A stretch of 64,000 nucleotides of DNA from an uncultured Chlorobiaceae bacterium. Lineage in GTDB: Bacteria; Bacteroidota; Chlorobiia; Chlorobiales; Chlorobiaceae. The translations under genes were made by a program, and so were the position numbers. The notes beneath the pieces were generated by a model that made no database searches, was not told the origin of the DNA, and saw nothing but the letters and a program-made list of their open reading frames with translations. Shown here piece by piece: positions 14,829-25,951 of the stretch. Positions within the stretch are counted from its first letter, which is position 1, and the number at the start of each line of letters is the position of its first letter. Location: assembly GCA_903994455.1 (NCBI GenBank), contig CAJEXI010000010.1, positions 43,939 through 107,938 on the forward strand. Direction: 5' to 3'.

Positions 14829-16004
14829 ATGACTCAGACTGAAACGGCTGCAAAAAAAACTGCACCAAGAAAAACAGTTGTGGCAAAGGCAAAGGCTGGT
14901 TCTGATGTGACGACAACCTCGGAACCAATAAAAGCAGTAAAGCCTGCTGCAAAAAAGAAATCCGGCCAGGCGTTTCCTTTTACAGCAATTGTCGGTCAGG
15001 AGGAAATGAAGCTCAGTTTGATTCTCAATATCATTGATCCGAGAATCGGAGGTGTGCTGGTTATGGGCCACAGGGGTACCGGAAAAAGTACCACAGTAAG
15101 GGCGCTTGCCGAAGTGCTTCCTTTTATTGAGAGGGTGGAAGGTGATACCTACAATCGTACCATCGACCAATATATTGAAGGTGAAGAGGCTAAAAAGGGA
15201 CGGAAGGCGATTGATCCTGCTTCGCTGAGGACTGAGAAAATTCCGGTGCCGGTTGTTGATCTTCCCCTTGGCGCTACTGAAGATCGTGTTTGCGGTACTA
15301 TTGATATTGAGCAGGCACTTACCAGTGGGGTAAAGGCCTTTGAGCCCGGCCTTCTTGCCCAGGCAAATCGGGGATTTCTCTATATTGATGAGGTTAACCT
15401 GCTGGACGATCACCTGGTGGATGTTCTGCTTGATGTGGCAGCAAGTGGCCTGAATGTGGTTGAACGTGAAGGCATCAGTATTCGCCATCCTGCCCGTTTT
15501 GTGCTGGTCGGTTCCGGTAACCCGGAGGAGGGTGAGCTTCGTCCCCAGCTTCTTGACCGTTTTGGTCTGCATGCCCGCATCATCACAATTCTTGACGTTG
15601 CCAAACGAGTGGATATTGTCAAACGTCGCCGTGAGTTTGATGAAGATCCGGATGCTTTCATGAAAAAGTACAGTCGCGAACAGCAAAAGCTTCAGAAAAA
15701 AATTCAGACGGCCAAAGAGCTGCTGCCGACAGTAACGATGGATGACAGCGTGCTTACCGATATCGCAAAGCTCTGTATGAATCTTGGCATTGATGGTCAC
15801 CGTGGTGAACTTACCATTACCCGTACCGCTTATGCTCATGCCGCTTTTCTTGGTGAAACTGTTGTGACCATGAAGCATGTCAAGGAGATTGCAGGTCTCT
15901 GTCTGCGTCACCGTCTTCGCAAGGATCCTCTTGAAACCCTTGATGCCGGTGAGAAAATTGGTCGTGAACTTGCTAAAGTCCTTGGAGAAGCGGAAGCCGA
16001 ATAA
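14829..16004 (+). CDS. bchI: Magnesium chelatase ATPase subunit I
   Basis: This 391-residue AAA+ protein drives ATP-dependent Mg2+ insertion into protoporphyrin IX, the first committed step of bacteriochlorophyll synthesis, together with BchD and a BchH-type subunit. Walker A GHRGTGKS is at 80-87, preceded by the family's FPFTAIVGQEEMK; Walker B is in FLYIDEVNLLD at about 183-193, and the insertion-bearing block DLPLGATEDRVCGTIDIEQAL is typical of ChlI/BchI. An N-terminal Lys/Ala/Thr-rich tail of about 45 residues precedes the AAA+ core. The stop TAA shares its last base with the bchD ATG. Confidence 0.97.
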   Translation: MTQTETAAKKTAPRKTVVAKAKAGSDVTTTSEPIKAVKPAAKKKSGQAFPFTAIVGQEEMKLSLILNIIDPRIGGVLVMGHRGTGKSTTVRALAEVLPFIERVEGDTYNRTIDQYIEGEEAKKGRKAIDPASLRTEKIPVPVVDLPLGATEDRVCGTIDIEQALTSGVKAFEPGLLAQANRGFLYIDEVNLLDDHLVDVLLDVAASGLNVVEREGISIRHPARFVLVGSGNPEEGELRPQLLDRFGLHARIITILDVAKRVDIVKRRREFDEDPDAFMKKYSREQQKLQKKIQTAKELLPTVTMDDSVLTDIAKLCMNLGIDGHRGELTITRTAYAHAAFLGETVVTMKHVKEIAGLCLRHRLRKDPLETLDAGEKIGRELAKVLGEAEAE

Positions 16005-17860
16005 TGATAGCATTTACTGATATTGTTGGGATGGATCTGGCCAAGCAGGCGCTGATGCTGCTGGCCGTTGATTTTGAACTTGGCGGAGTTGTTATCCCTT
16101 CTGCTGTAGGGTCGGGGAAATCAACACTTGCCAGGGCGTTTGCTGATATTCTTCCCGAAGGGACCCCTTTTGTGGAACTTCCTCTGAATGTTACCGAAGA
16201 TCGTTTGATTGGCGGTGTTGACCTTGAGGCGACGCTTGCGACCGGTCTGCGTGTGGTGCAGCATGGTGTGCTTTCGAAGGCACATGGCGGGGTGCTCTAT
16301 GTCGATTCCATCAGTCTTCTCGACAGCTCGGCGGTCTCGCACATCATGGACGCTATTTCGCGTGGCGAGGTCCTTGTCGAACGCGAAGGGCTCAGTGAGG
16401 TGCATCCGGCAAAGTTCATGCTTGTGGGCACCTACGATCCAACCGATGGTGAGGTCCGTATGGGGTTGCTCGACCGCATTGGTATTATTGTGCCGTTTAC
16501 CGCGCAGAATGATTATCGGGCGCGCAAGAAAATTGTCAACATTGTTCTCGGAACAAGAGATGAAGAGGATACCCGTGATGAGCTGAAGATGCTTGCCGGA
16601 TTTATTCAGGCCGCCAGGGAGCAATTGCCGCATGTTTCGATTACTGACGAGCAAATTAAAGCGCTGATTCAGACGGCAATCAGTCTCGGGGTTGAGGGAA
16701 ATCGTGTTGATATCTTTACCGTTCGAGCGGCCATAGCTTCGGCGGCACTTGCTCAGCGCAGTGATGTCGAGGAGGAGGATATGAAGCAGGCCATCAAGCT
16801 GGTGCTTATTCCCCGCGCTACCCGTATGCCCGAGAGGGAAGCAGAGTCGAATGAAGCGCCTCCCCAGGAAGAACCGCCGCAGCAGGACGAACCTGAGTCG
16901 GAGGATGAGGAAGCCCCTTCGGACACTCCTGATGCCGAAGCAGAGGAGGAGCAGAAGGAGACTCCCGATATGATTGAGGAGTTGATGATGGATGCTGTCA
17001 CGATGGAGCTCCCTGACAATATTCTAAATATCTCGCTGGCTTCGAAAAAGAAGACAACGACAGGAAGCCGTGGTGAGGCGCTCAACTTCAAGCGTGGCCG
17101 TTTTGTAAGGGCCCAGCCAGGCGAAATGCGCAGTGGCAAGGTTGCGCTTATTCCAACCTTGATTTCCGCAGCACCGTGGCAGGAGACTCGCCGACGTGAC
17201 AGCAAGATGGCAAACAGGCCAAAAACTGCGCTTCTTATCACCAAGGATGATGTCAAGATCAAGCGGTTCCGCGACAAGTCTGGTACGCTTTTTATTTTTA
17301 TGGTTGATGCTTCAGGTTCCATGGCGCTGAACCGTATGCGCCAGGCCAAGGGAGCTGTTGCCAGTCTTTTGCAGAACGCCTATGTGCATCGCGACCAGGT
17401 AGCTCTTATTTCGTTCCGTGGCAAGCAGGCCCAGGTGCTTCTTCCGCCCTCACAGAGTGTCGATCGGGCCAAGCGGGAACTTGATGTACTTCCGACTGGT
17501 GGTGGCACTCCGCTTGCTTCTGCGCTCTATCTTGGCTGGGAGACGGCAAAACAGGCTCGCACCAAAGGAATTACACAGGTGATGTTTGTGCTGATAACTG
17601 ATGGACGTGGAAATATTGGCCTCCAGGCAACCTTTGACCCGACGGCGGAAAAAGCCACCAAGGAGGAGCTTGAAAAGGAGGTTGAGGCACTCTCACTCTC
17701 GATCCAGGCCGATGGAGTGGCCGCTATCGTAATCGATACACAGATGAACTATCTTTCGAGGGGTGAAGCGCCAAAACTGGCCCAGAAGCTCGGAGGACGT
17801 TATTTTTACCTGCCGAATGCAAAAGCCGAACAGATTGTTGAAGCTGCCATGAGCTTTTAA
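16004..17860 (+). CDS. bchD: Magnesium chelatase subunit D
   Basis: The 618-residue protein has three parts: an AAA+-like domain (about 1-265) with a P-loop-like AVGSGKST, an acidic proline-rich linker (about 275-330: PPQEEPPQQDEPESEDEE), and a von Willebrand A domain whose MIDAS motif VDASGSM lies near residue 433. In other bacteria BchD forms the platform ring on which BchI assembles, and the MIDAS contacts the I subunit and/or the H subunit. The start overlaps the bchI stop by one base (TAATG), so the two are coupled. A strong terminator follows, separating it from the H-family gene. Confidence 0.96.
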   Translation: MIAFTDIVGMDLAKQALMLLAVDFELGGVVIPSAVGSGKSTLARAFADILPEGTPFVELPLNVTEDRLIGGVDLEATLATGLRVVQHGVLSKAHGGVLYVDSISLLDSSAVSHIMDAISRGEVLVEREGLSEVHPAKFMLVGTYDPTDGEVRMGLLDRIGIIVPFTAQNDYRARKKIVNIVLGTRDEEDTRDELKMLAGFIQAAREQLPHVSITDEQIKALIQTAISLGVEGNRVDIFTVRAAIASAALAQRSDVEEEDMKQAIKLVLIPRATRMPEREAESNEAPPQEEPPQQDEPESEDEEAPSDTPDAEAEEEQKETPDMIEELMMDAVTMELPDNILNISLASKKKTTTGSRGEALNFKRGRFVRAQPGEMRSGKVALIPTLISAAPWQETRRRDSKMANRPKTALLITKDDVKIKRFRDKSGTLFIFMVDASGSMALNRMRQAKGAVASLLQNAYVHRDQVALISFRGKQAQVLLPPSQSVDRAKRELDVLPTGGGTPLASALYLGWETAKQARTKGITQVMFVLITDGRGNIGLQATFDPTAEKATKEELEKEVEALSLSIQADGVAAIVIDTQMNYLSRGEAPKLAQKLGGRYFYLPNAKAEQIVEAAMSF

Positions 17861-17886
17861 CGCTCAATGGTCCATAGCTATCAGTT

Positions 17887-17927
17887 AAAAGACGTTGCCC
17901 TGATGTGAAGGGCAGCGTCTTTTTTTT
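17887..17927 (+). terminator. Rho-independent terminator after bchD
   Basis: The stem AAAGACGTTGCCCT / AGGGCAGCGTCTTT (one G-T pair) closes a short loop and is followed by eight T's. It ends the bchI-bchD transcript. The remaining about 260 bases up to the bchH-family gene hold no gene and should contain its own promoter. Confidence 0.9.
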
Positions 17928-18184
17928 GTTGTCTTGGCCGAAGTATGGTCATTGATGACCGTTGCTTCAATATTTTTTGTCCATGAGCTTTCTCCACCTG
18001 ATGTGAAAAAGTGAAAATAGTCTCTTCTGCTGAGGCAATTGATGATCTTGTTCGTTGACGAGAGTTTATTGCCGCTGCCCGGAGGACGTGGCTTCTATTT
18101 TCGGAATTATTCCCCTTCTTTTATACATTAGAGCTAAGCCGATTTAATTTCGCGTAATGAACGTGACACTCTAATTCGTACACC

Positions 18185-21100
18185 ATGTCTGATCTCCGTA
18201 AAATTGTAGCTATTGTCGGCCTTGAGCAGTACAACGCCGGTCTCTGGAAAAAGATCAAGGGGCTTCTCAACGGCCAGGCTGAGCTGACCCAGTTGAGTGA
18301 TATTGATTTGGAAAAAAAGAATCCTGAAGCGGCAAAAGCAATTCAGGAGGCCGATTGTGTCTTTATGAGCATGATCAACTTCAAAGAGCAGATCGACTGG
18401 TTTAAAGAGCAGCTCGGTCTGGCCACCAATGAAAAGACCATCTTTATTTTTGAGTCCATGCCGGAAGCCATGGCGCTGACCAAGGTTGGAAATTATTCTG
18501 TTGGCGACGGCAAGGCCGGTATGCCCGATATGGTCAAAAAAGTGGCGAAAATGCTGGTGAAGGGGCGCGATGAAGATGCTCTTTACGGCTACATGAAGCT
18601 CATGAAAATCATGCGCACCATTTTGCCGCTTGTGCCCAAAAAGGCCAAGGATTTCAAGAACTGGCTGATGGTTTACTCCTACTGGATGCAGCCTACGGCG
18701 GAGAATATCGCCAACATGTTCCGCCTGATTCTTCGTGAATATTTTGATGAGCCAGTGACCGTCGGGGCAATTGTTGATGTCCCGAACATGGGTCTCTACC
18801 ATCCTGATGCTCCGGCGTATTTCACCGATGTCAAGAGCTATAAAAACTGGATGAAAAAGCGCGGGATAAATATTGACAAGGGCCAGAAAATCGGGCTTTT
18901 GTTTTTCCGCAAACATCTGCTGCAGGAAAAGACCTATATCGACAATACCATTCGCGTGCTTGAAAAGCAGGGGATTCATATTTTTCCCGCTTTTGTGATG
19001 GGGGTTGAAGGCCATGTGCTGGTGCGTGACTGGCTGGCAAAGGAAAATATTGATCTTCTGGTCAATATGATGGGCTTCGGTCTTGTGGGTGGCCCTGCGG
19101 GATCGACCAAGCCAGGAACGGCTGCTGATGCTCGTCACGAGATCATGACAAAGCTGGATGTTCCCTATATTGTTGCTCAACCTCTCCTGACCCAGGGGTT
19201 TGAATCGTGGAAGGAGCTTGGGGTCTCTCCGATGCAGATTACCTTTACTTATGCTATTCCGGAGATGGATGGCGCAATTTGTCCGGTTATTCTTGGTGCT
19301 CTGCAGGATGGCAAGATTGAGACAGTTCATGAGCGTATTGAGCGGCTTGCCCTTCTGGTCAAACAGTGGCTCAGGCTGCGTGCGACGGCCAATCGCGACA
19401 AGAAGGTGGCCTTTATTGTGTATGATTATCCTCCCGGACTGGGCAAGAAGGCCAGCGCCGCGCTGCTTGATGTTCCCAGAACTCTTTTTGCTGCTCTCCA
19501 GAGATTGAAAAAAGAGGGCTACAATGTTGGTCAACTGCCTGCAACTCCTGACGCTCTCTTTCATGCTCTTGATCATGCGACCGACCATCAGATCAAGCAG
19601 AACCAGCCTGATGCGCTGAAAGTCAGTTACGACAGCTTCAGGGAGCTGACCTCCTCAAGGGAGCGTGAGCGCATTGAAGAGCGGTGGCAGAAATTTCCCG
19701 GTGAAATTGTGCCGATCGGTGATCATGATGTCTTTATCGGCGGTATACAATTCGGTAATATTTTTATCGGTGTTCAGCCGCGCATTGGTGTGCAGGGCGA
19801 TCCTATGCGCTTGTTGTTCGACAAGTCAAATACACCGCACCACCAGTATATCGCCTTTTATCGCTGGATAAGCCGGCAGTTTCAGGCGCATGCCATGGTG
19901 CATGTGGGTATGCACGGCTCGGTTGAGTGGATGCCGGGACTTCAGACGGGTCTTACCGGCGACTGCTGGCCGGATGCCCTGCTTGGTGAGGTGCCGCATA
20001 TCTACATTTATCCGGTCAATAACCCCAGTGAGTCCACCATTGCAAAGCGGCGTGGTCTTGCCACCATGGTTTCCCATGTGGTGCCTCCGCTCTCACGTGC
20101 CGGGCTCTATAAGGAGCTGCCTGCCTTGAAAGAGCTGCTGGTCGATTTCCGTGAAAGAAATTTTTCTGCGTCTGCTTCTGTTTCTGGTGAAGGGCAGGGG
20201 GATGGTTCCGGCTTTGAAGAGGCTATTATGCAAAAAGCCGAGCTGCTCAATCTGACTGATGATTGCCCGCGTCGTGAGAGTGAAGGGTTTGGTGACTATG
20301 TCAGCAGGCTCTATATGTATGTCAGCGAACTTGAAAACCGTCTTATTTCCAATTCGCTTCATGTGTTCGGTGAGGCGAGCCCACTCGAAGCCCAGATTAT
20401 CACGGTCACTGAAACCCTTAAAAATCGTGAGGAGGAATCGAGAACGCTGCCCTCTCTTCTGATGACCGCATCGGGAAAGAATGGACATTTCAGCAGCTAT
20501 GAAGAGGTGGCCAGCCGGTCGAGAAAGGGCGACGAGGATGCCATCCGGCTGCGTGAGTGGATCGATACGGCGTGTCGGGAGTTTGTTCAGCAGTCAGTGT
20601 TTGACCGGAAGGGTGCCATGGCGGCGTTTTCCTCGATAACAGGGGGTTCCAGGATTCCTGCCGAATATATGCCTTTCATTGAGCAGTTGATCAGGGAGGG
20701 CTCGCAGCTTCTCTTTGCGCTTCGCGACAATACGGGCGAAATGGATGCGCTTCTGAAGGTGCTTGACGGGCGTTATATCTCTTCAGGTCCGGGTGGTGAT
20801 CTGGTGCGTGATGGTGTCAATGTACTTCCTTCGGGCCGGAATATTCACTCGATTGATCCCTGGAGAATTCCGTCGGTACTGGCTTTCAAGCGTGGTTCGC
20901 TTATTGCGGACAGCATTATTAAAAAGCATCTTGAGGAGAATGACGGACAATATCCTGAAACCATTGCCCAGGTGCTCTGGGGGCTCGATACTATTAAAAC
21001 CAAGGGTGAAGCTGTTGCGGTGGTGATCAGGCTGCTCGGTGCTGAACCCTCCTATGACGCATTTGGTAAAATCAGCCACTACAGTCTGGTGCCGCTTGAC

Positions 21101-22027
21101 AAGTTGCGTCGGCCGCGTATCGATGTGCTGATGCAGCTCAGCCCTATTTTCCGCGATGCGTTTGGTCTTCTCATGGATCAGCTTGACAGGCTGGTCAAGG
21201 AGGCTGCCAGGGTTAATGAGCCGGTTGAGATGAACTATGTCAAGAAACATGTTGATGAGGCGCTTGCTTCCGGTATGGAGTTTGAGAGTGCCACGGCCCG
21301 ACAGTTTACCCAGGCACCGGGTGCTTATGGTACCTATGTCGATGATATGATTGAGGATTCAGCCTGGGAATCTGAAAACGATCTTGATGATCTCTTTATC
21401 CGTCGTAACAGCAGCGCTTATGGCGGGGGAAGGAAAGGGGAGAATGAGTCCGCGATTCTGCAAAAAATGCTTGGTTCGGTCGACCGTGTTGTGCACCAGG
21501 TCGATTCTACCGAGTTTGGTATCTCTGATATCGATCACTATTTCTCTTCGTCGGGGTCACTGCAGCTTGCTGCACGTCGCAGAAACACGAAGGGCGGCGA
21601 TATCAAGCTCAACTATGTTGAATCGTTTACCTCCGACATCAAGGTTGATGATGCTGAAAAATCGCTCCGCATTGAGTATCGTTCAAAACTGCTCAATCCA
21701 AAATGGTTTGAGGGGATGCTTAAACATGGCCATAGCGGTGCCGGAGAAATCAGCAACCGTGTTACCTATATGCTTGGCTGGGATGCGGTCACCAAGAGTG
21801 TTGACGACTGGGTCTATACAAAAACCGCCGAGACTTATGCGCTTGACCCGGTAATGAAGGAACGGCTTGCAACCCTCAATCCGCAGGCTATCAAAAATAT
21901 TGTCGGTCGTATGCTCGAAGCGCACGGCCGTGGTATGTGGAAAGCTGATCAAAGTATGATCGATGAGTTGCAGGAGATCTACGCCGATCTTGAAGACCGG
22001 CTGGAAGGCATGACGGACGATAAATAG
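18185..22027 (+). CDS. bchH: Magnesium chelatase H-family subunit (BchH/BchS/BchT type)
   Basis: The 1280-residue product is a full-length CobN/Mg-chelatase H protein, the porphyrin-binding catalytic subunit. Supporting blocks are VPNMGLYHPDAP, MGFGLVGGPAGSTKPG, MHVGMHGSVEWMPGLQTGLT and the C-terminal GEISNRVTYMLGWDAVT. Green sulfur bacteria carry several H paralogues (BchH, BchS, BchT); the one beside bchI-bchD in Chlorobaculum tepidum is, as I remember it, BchT, so this gene may be bchT rather than bchH. The gene has its own upstream region after the bchD terminator and is followed by a perfect 13-bp hairpin. Confidence 0.93.
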   Translation: MSDLRKIVAIVGLEQYNAGLWKKIKGLLNGQAELTQLSDIDLEKKNPEAAKAIQEADCVFMSMINFKEQIDWFKEQLGLATNEKTIFIFESMPEAMALTKVGNYSVGDGKAGMPDMVKKVAKMLVKGRDEDALYGYMKLMKIMRTILPLVPKKAKDFKNWLMVYSYWMQPTAENIANMFRLILREYFDEPVTVGAIVDVPNMGLYHPDAPAYFTDVKSYKNWMKKRGINIDKGQKIGLLFFRKHLLQEKTYIDNTIRVLEKQGIHIFPAFVMGVEGHVLVRDWLAKENIDLLVNMMGFGLVGGPAGSTKPGTAADARHEIMTKLDVPYIVAQPLLTQGFESWKELGVSPMQITFTYAIPEMDGAICPVILGALQDGKIETVHERIERLALLVKQWLRLRATANRDKKVAFIVYDYPPGLGKKASAALLDVPRTLFAALQRLKKEGYNVGQLPATPDALFHALDHATDHQIKQNQPDALKVSYDSFRELTSSRERERIEERWQKFPGEIVPIGDHDVFIGGIQFGNIFIGVQPRIGVQGDPMRLLFDKSNTPHHQYIAFYRWISRQFQAHAMVHVGMHGSVEWMPGLQTGLTGDCWPDALLGEVPHIYIYPVNNPSESTIAKRRGLATMVSHVVPPLSRAGLYKELPALKELLVDFRERNFSASASVSGEGQGDGSGFEEAIMQKAELLNLTDDCPRRESEGFGDYVSRLYMYVSELENRLISNSLHVFGEASPLEAQIITVTETLKNREEESRTLPSLLMTASGKNGHFSSYEEVASRSRKGDEDAIRLREWIDTACREFVQQSVFDRKGAMAAFSSITGGSRIPAEYMPFIEQLIREGSQLLFALRDNTGEMDALLKVLDGRYISSGPGGDLVRDGVNVLPSGRNIHSIDPWRIPSVLAFKRGSLIADSIIKKHLEENDGQYPETIAQVLWGLDTIKTKGEAVAVVIRLLGAEPSYDAFGKISHYSLVPLDKLRRPRIDVLMQLSPIFRDAFGLLMDQLDRLVKEAARVNEPVEMNYVKKHVDEALASGMEFESATARQFTQAPGAYGTYVDDMIEDSAWESENDLDDLFIRRNSSAYGGGRKGENESAILQKMLGSVDRVVHQVDSTEFGISDIDHYFSSSGSLQLAARRRNTKGGDIKLNYVESFTSDIKVDDAEKSLRIEYRSKLLNPKWFEGMLKHGHSGAGEISNRVTYMLGWDAVTKSVDDWVYTKTAETYALDPVMKERLATLNPQAIKNIVGRMLEAHGRGMWKADQSMIDELQEIYADLEDRLEGMTDDK

Positions 22028-22038
22028 TGTTACTTTGA

Positions 22039-22071
22039 GGGACTTATAGCGGTTGTTACGCTATAAGTCCC
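22039..22071. terminator. Convergent terminator between bchH-family gene and guaB
   Basis: The hairpin GGGACTTATAGCG / CGCTATAAGTCCC is a perfect 13-bp stem with a 7-base loop. A T-run (CGCTTTTTA) follows on the plus strand. It lies only 10 bases from the guaB stop, so it may serve both converging genes. Confidence 0.8.
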
Positions 22072-22080
22072 GTTCGCTTT

Positions 22081-23619
<1,539 letters not shown>

Positions 23620-23785
23620 TTACAAAATGTTAGCGTAGAATGACAATAGTAATCATGCCTGGCCACAATCAAATAGAAGATAAGTCGAAAATAGAGGGTA
23701 AAATAGTCTCTTGAAAGGCTCTTTAGTAACAGAATGCTTGTGAAACTCAAAAATAGAATGTAAATTACAGGCCTTTTGAGATTAT

Positions 23786-23876
23786 GGAGAGGTCGCATAG
23801 TTGGTCTAGTGCGCTCGCCTGGAAAGCGGGTAGGGTGTTACAGCCCTCGAGGGTTCGAATCCCTCCCTCTCCGCCA
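23786..23876 (+). tRNA. tRNA-Ser (GGA)
   Basis: A class II tRNA with acceptor stem GGAGAGG / CCTCTCC, anticodon loop CTGGAAA (anticodon GGA), long variable arm and T-loop TTCGAAT. The 3' CCA is encoded (23874-23876). First of three serine tRNA genes in a row. Confidence 0.95.
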
Positions 23877-23957
23877 GGAAATTTACTTTCGAAATCTTTT
23901 TTCTGGTTTTTTCAGAAGGATTAACTATCTTCTGTTTCTGTTCTTTTTGATACCCAT

Positions 23958-24040
23958 GGAGGATTAGTCTAATTGGTAAGGCAGCAGTCTTGAAAACTGC
24001 CGGGCTCACGCCCTTGGGGGTTCGAGTCCCTCATCCTCCG
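23958..24040 (+). tRNA. tRNA-Ser (TGA)
   Basis: Acceptor stem GGAGGAT / ATCCTCC, anticodon stem GCAGT / ACTGC with loop CTTGAAA (anticodon TGA), a 15-base variable region GGGCTCACGCCC forming a hairpin, and T-loop TTCGAGT. Unlike its two neighbours the CCA is not encoded (GCAC follows). The class II variable arm supports serine. Confidence 0.9.
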
Positions 24041-24051
24041 CACTACCAACA

Positions 24052-24145
<94 letters not shown>

Positions 24146-24181
24146 AAAGCCAGGTTATTTTCATCAAGCCTGGTAGCCCGG

Positions 24182-24205
24182 AAAGCCCGCTGCACGCGGG
24201 CTTTT
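24182..24205 (+). terminator. Terminator after the tRNA-Ser cluster
   Basis: AAAGCCCGC / GCGGGCTTT with a 5-base loop, followed by a short T-run (TTTTCTGTTT). It closes the tRNA transcript ahead of murB. Confidence 0.85.
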
Positions 24206-24330
24206 CTGTTTATTTACTAAATTCCGGGGTTGTCGTTGTATCGGCTTACACATGGAACAGAGATCGGGAGCGGCTATTGCCTTGCTGTTTGATGTTGAAA
24301 TGATCAAGGTTTTATTAAAACAATGGAGTT

Positions 24331-25938
24331 ATGTCCGATTTTACCTTGCCCTGTCATTTTGAATCCGATGTTTCGCTTGCTGCCAAAACTTATTACGGAA
24401 TTGGCGGGAACGCCCGTTTTCTTGCTTTTCCAGCATCTCTTTCGGAGTTCTCCAATCTTTTGATCTGGAATCGTACACACCGTCTTCCACTGGCGCTTAT
24501 TGGGAGCGGAAGCAATATCCTTTTTTCTGATCAAGATTTCCCCGGTATTGTCATTTCGCTGGAGGGGATGCGGCGTTTTTTCTGGCTCTCGGATGATGAG
24601 CTATTCTGCGAGGCGGGAGTTGACAATACCCTGATTGCCGAAGAGCTTTTTTCTGTTGGCAAGGGTGGGGGAGAGTGGCTTTATCGGCTTCCGGGCCAGA
24701 TAGGGGCAACGGTGAGGATGAATGCTCGTTGTTTCGGTGGTGAGGTATCTGCGGTGACATCAGGGATTTTGACGCTGTCGGTTGATGGCCGGTTGCGTTG
24801 GCAGTTGCCTGAAAAAGTTTTTCGTGGTTACAAGCAGACATCGCTGATGGGCAATCCAGAAATTGTGGTTGCTGTCGTTTTGCGGTTTTCCGAAAGTCGT
24901 CCGGTAGAGAAGATCCGGGGAGTGATGCGTGAGCATGAGGAGGAACGCACCAAAAAGCACCATTTCGATTTCCCGAGTTGTGGTTCAACCTTCAAGAACA
25001 ATTATGCGGCAGGTCGTTCGAGCGGCATGATATTTGAAGAACTTGGTTTCAAGGGGCAGTCGGAAGGTGGTGCCATGGTCAGTGAGTATCATGCCAATTT
25101 TATTTATAACAAAGGAGGGGCCACGGCGGATAATGTGCTCAGGCTTGCTGCACGGATGAGAGCGGCGGCTGTTGAGCGGGCCGGGGCTGAACTTGATCTT
25201 GAGGTGCAGTGCGTCGGCTTGTTTGATGCTGAACTTCTTGCTTCGTGTGGAGTGGGATCTGTCGCTGATCATCGGGACTCTTCACAGGGATGGGTCGGAC
25301 TTTTGTGGCCGCCAGTGCAAAAGGAGAAGAGCATGCATGATGCGCTTTTCCCTCGTCTCCTTATGCAGGGGCCTCTTGCAGGTTATTTTGGTTTCGACAG
25401 GGAGTTTCCTGCCGGTGTTGTTGTGGAGGTTGAGCAGTTGTGTTCGCTGGAGGATGCTGTCTCTGCCCCTGAAGCGCCTTTTCTTCGCTGGATAACCCGC
25501 AGCAATGATCCGTTACTGTTTTTGTTGAAAGCGCCTGCTCCGGCAGGGTTTACTGACGGATTATGGCAGTATGGTGTTTCTGAACTGTTTATTGCAGGGG
25601 TGCCGGGTGGAGGCTATCTTGAGTTTGAAATGACTTCTGAGGGCCATTGGGTTGCGCTGCGTTTTGATACACCAAGGCAAAGGGCAAAAGGTTTTGAGGC
25701 GCTTTCTGCTGAACCATGGAACAGAGCGGTCTCTCTGGTGCAGGAGGAGAAGTGCTTTGGCATGGAGCTCTGCTGGCAACTGCTCCAGCCTTTCATTAGT
25801 GAAGGGCAGGTTATTGCCTTGCAGTGTGCGGCCTCTTCCGGCAGGGGAGAGTTTGGGTTGTTTCCCTGGTGGCAACGGAACTCTTCGCCGGTCGATTTTC
25901 ATCAGCCAGGTCAGTTTTTCCGGATTTCTCTTCTTTGA
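24331..25938 (+). CDS. murB: UDP-N-acetylenolpyruvoylglucosamine reductase with extra C-terminal domain
   Basis: Residues 1 to about 300 are MurB, the FAD enzyme that makes UDP-MurNAc for peptidoglycan. The FAD-binding part has YYGIGGNARF and IGSGSNILFSD; RLPGQIGATVRMNA replaces the commoner 'iPGsvGGA'; the catalytic Ser is in SCGSTFKNN (Ser219) and the Glu in LDLEVQ (Glu291). The remaining about 230 residues are not part of normal MurB (about 300-350 aa). Their pattern (YLEFEMTSEGHWVALRFDTP and the final SRG-type end) looks like a beta-sandwich related to CBM9/DOMON-type carbohydrate-binding domains; that is an inference. The ATG has GGAG just ahead. Confidence 0.9.
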   Translation: MSDFTLPCHFESDVSLAAKTYYGIGGNARFLAFPASLSEFSNLLIWNRTHRLPLALIGSGSNILFSDQDFPGIVISLEGMRRFFWLSDDELFCEAGVDNTLIAEELFSVGKGGGEWLYRLPGQIGATVRMNARCFGGEVSAVTSGILTLSVDGRLRWQLPEKVFRGYKQTSLMGNPEIVVAVVLRFSESRPVEKIRGVMREHEEERTKKHHFDFPSCGSTFKNNYAAGRSSGMIFEELGFKGQSEGGAMVSEYHANFIYNKGGATADNVLRLAARMRAAAVERAGAELDLEVQCVGLFDAELLASCGVGSVADHRDSSQGWVGLLWPPVQKEKSMHDALFPRLLMQGPLAGYFGFDREFPAGVVVEVEQLCSLEDAVSAPEAPFLRWITRSNDPLLFLLKAPAPAGFTDGLWQYGVSELFIAGVPGGGYLEFEMTSEGHWVALRFDTPRQRAKGFEALSAEPWNRAVSLVQEEKCFGMELCWQLLQPFISEGQVIALQCAASSGRGEFGLFPWWQRNSSPVDFHQPGQFFRISLL

Positions 25939-25951
25939 CTGTTACTGTACT

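Noticed and set aside
14823..16013. 396-codon minus-strand frame over bchI
   Set aside because: It mirrors bchI exactly and has no family signature; bchI has intact AAA+ motifs.
18134..19588. 484-codon minus-strand frame over the bchH-family gene
   Set aside because: Antisense shadow; low-complexity His/Asn-rich translation with no domain.
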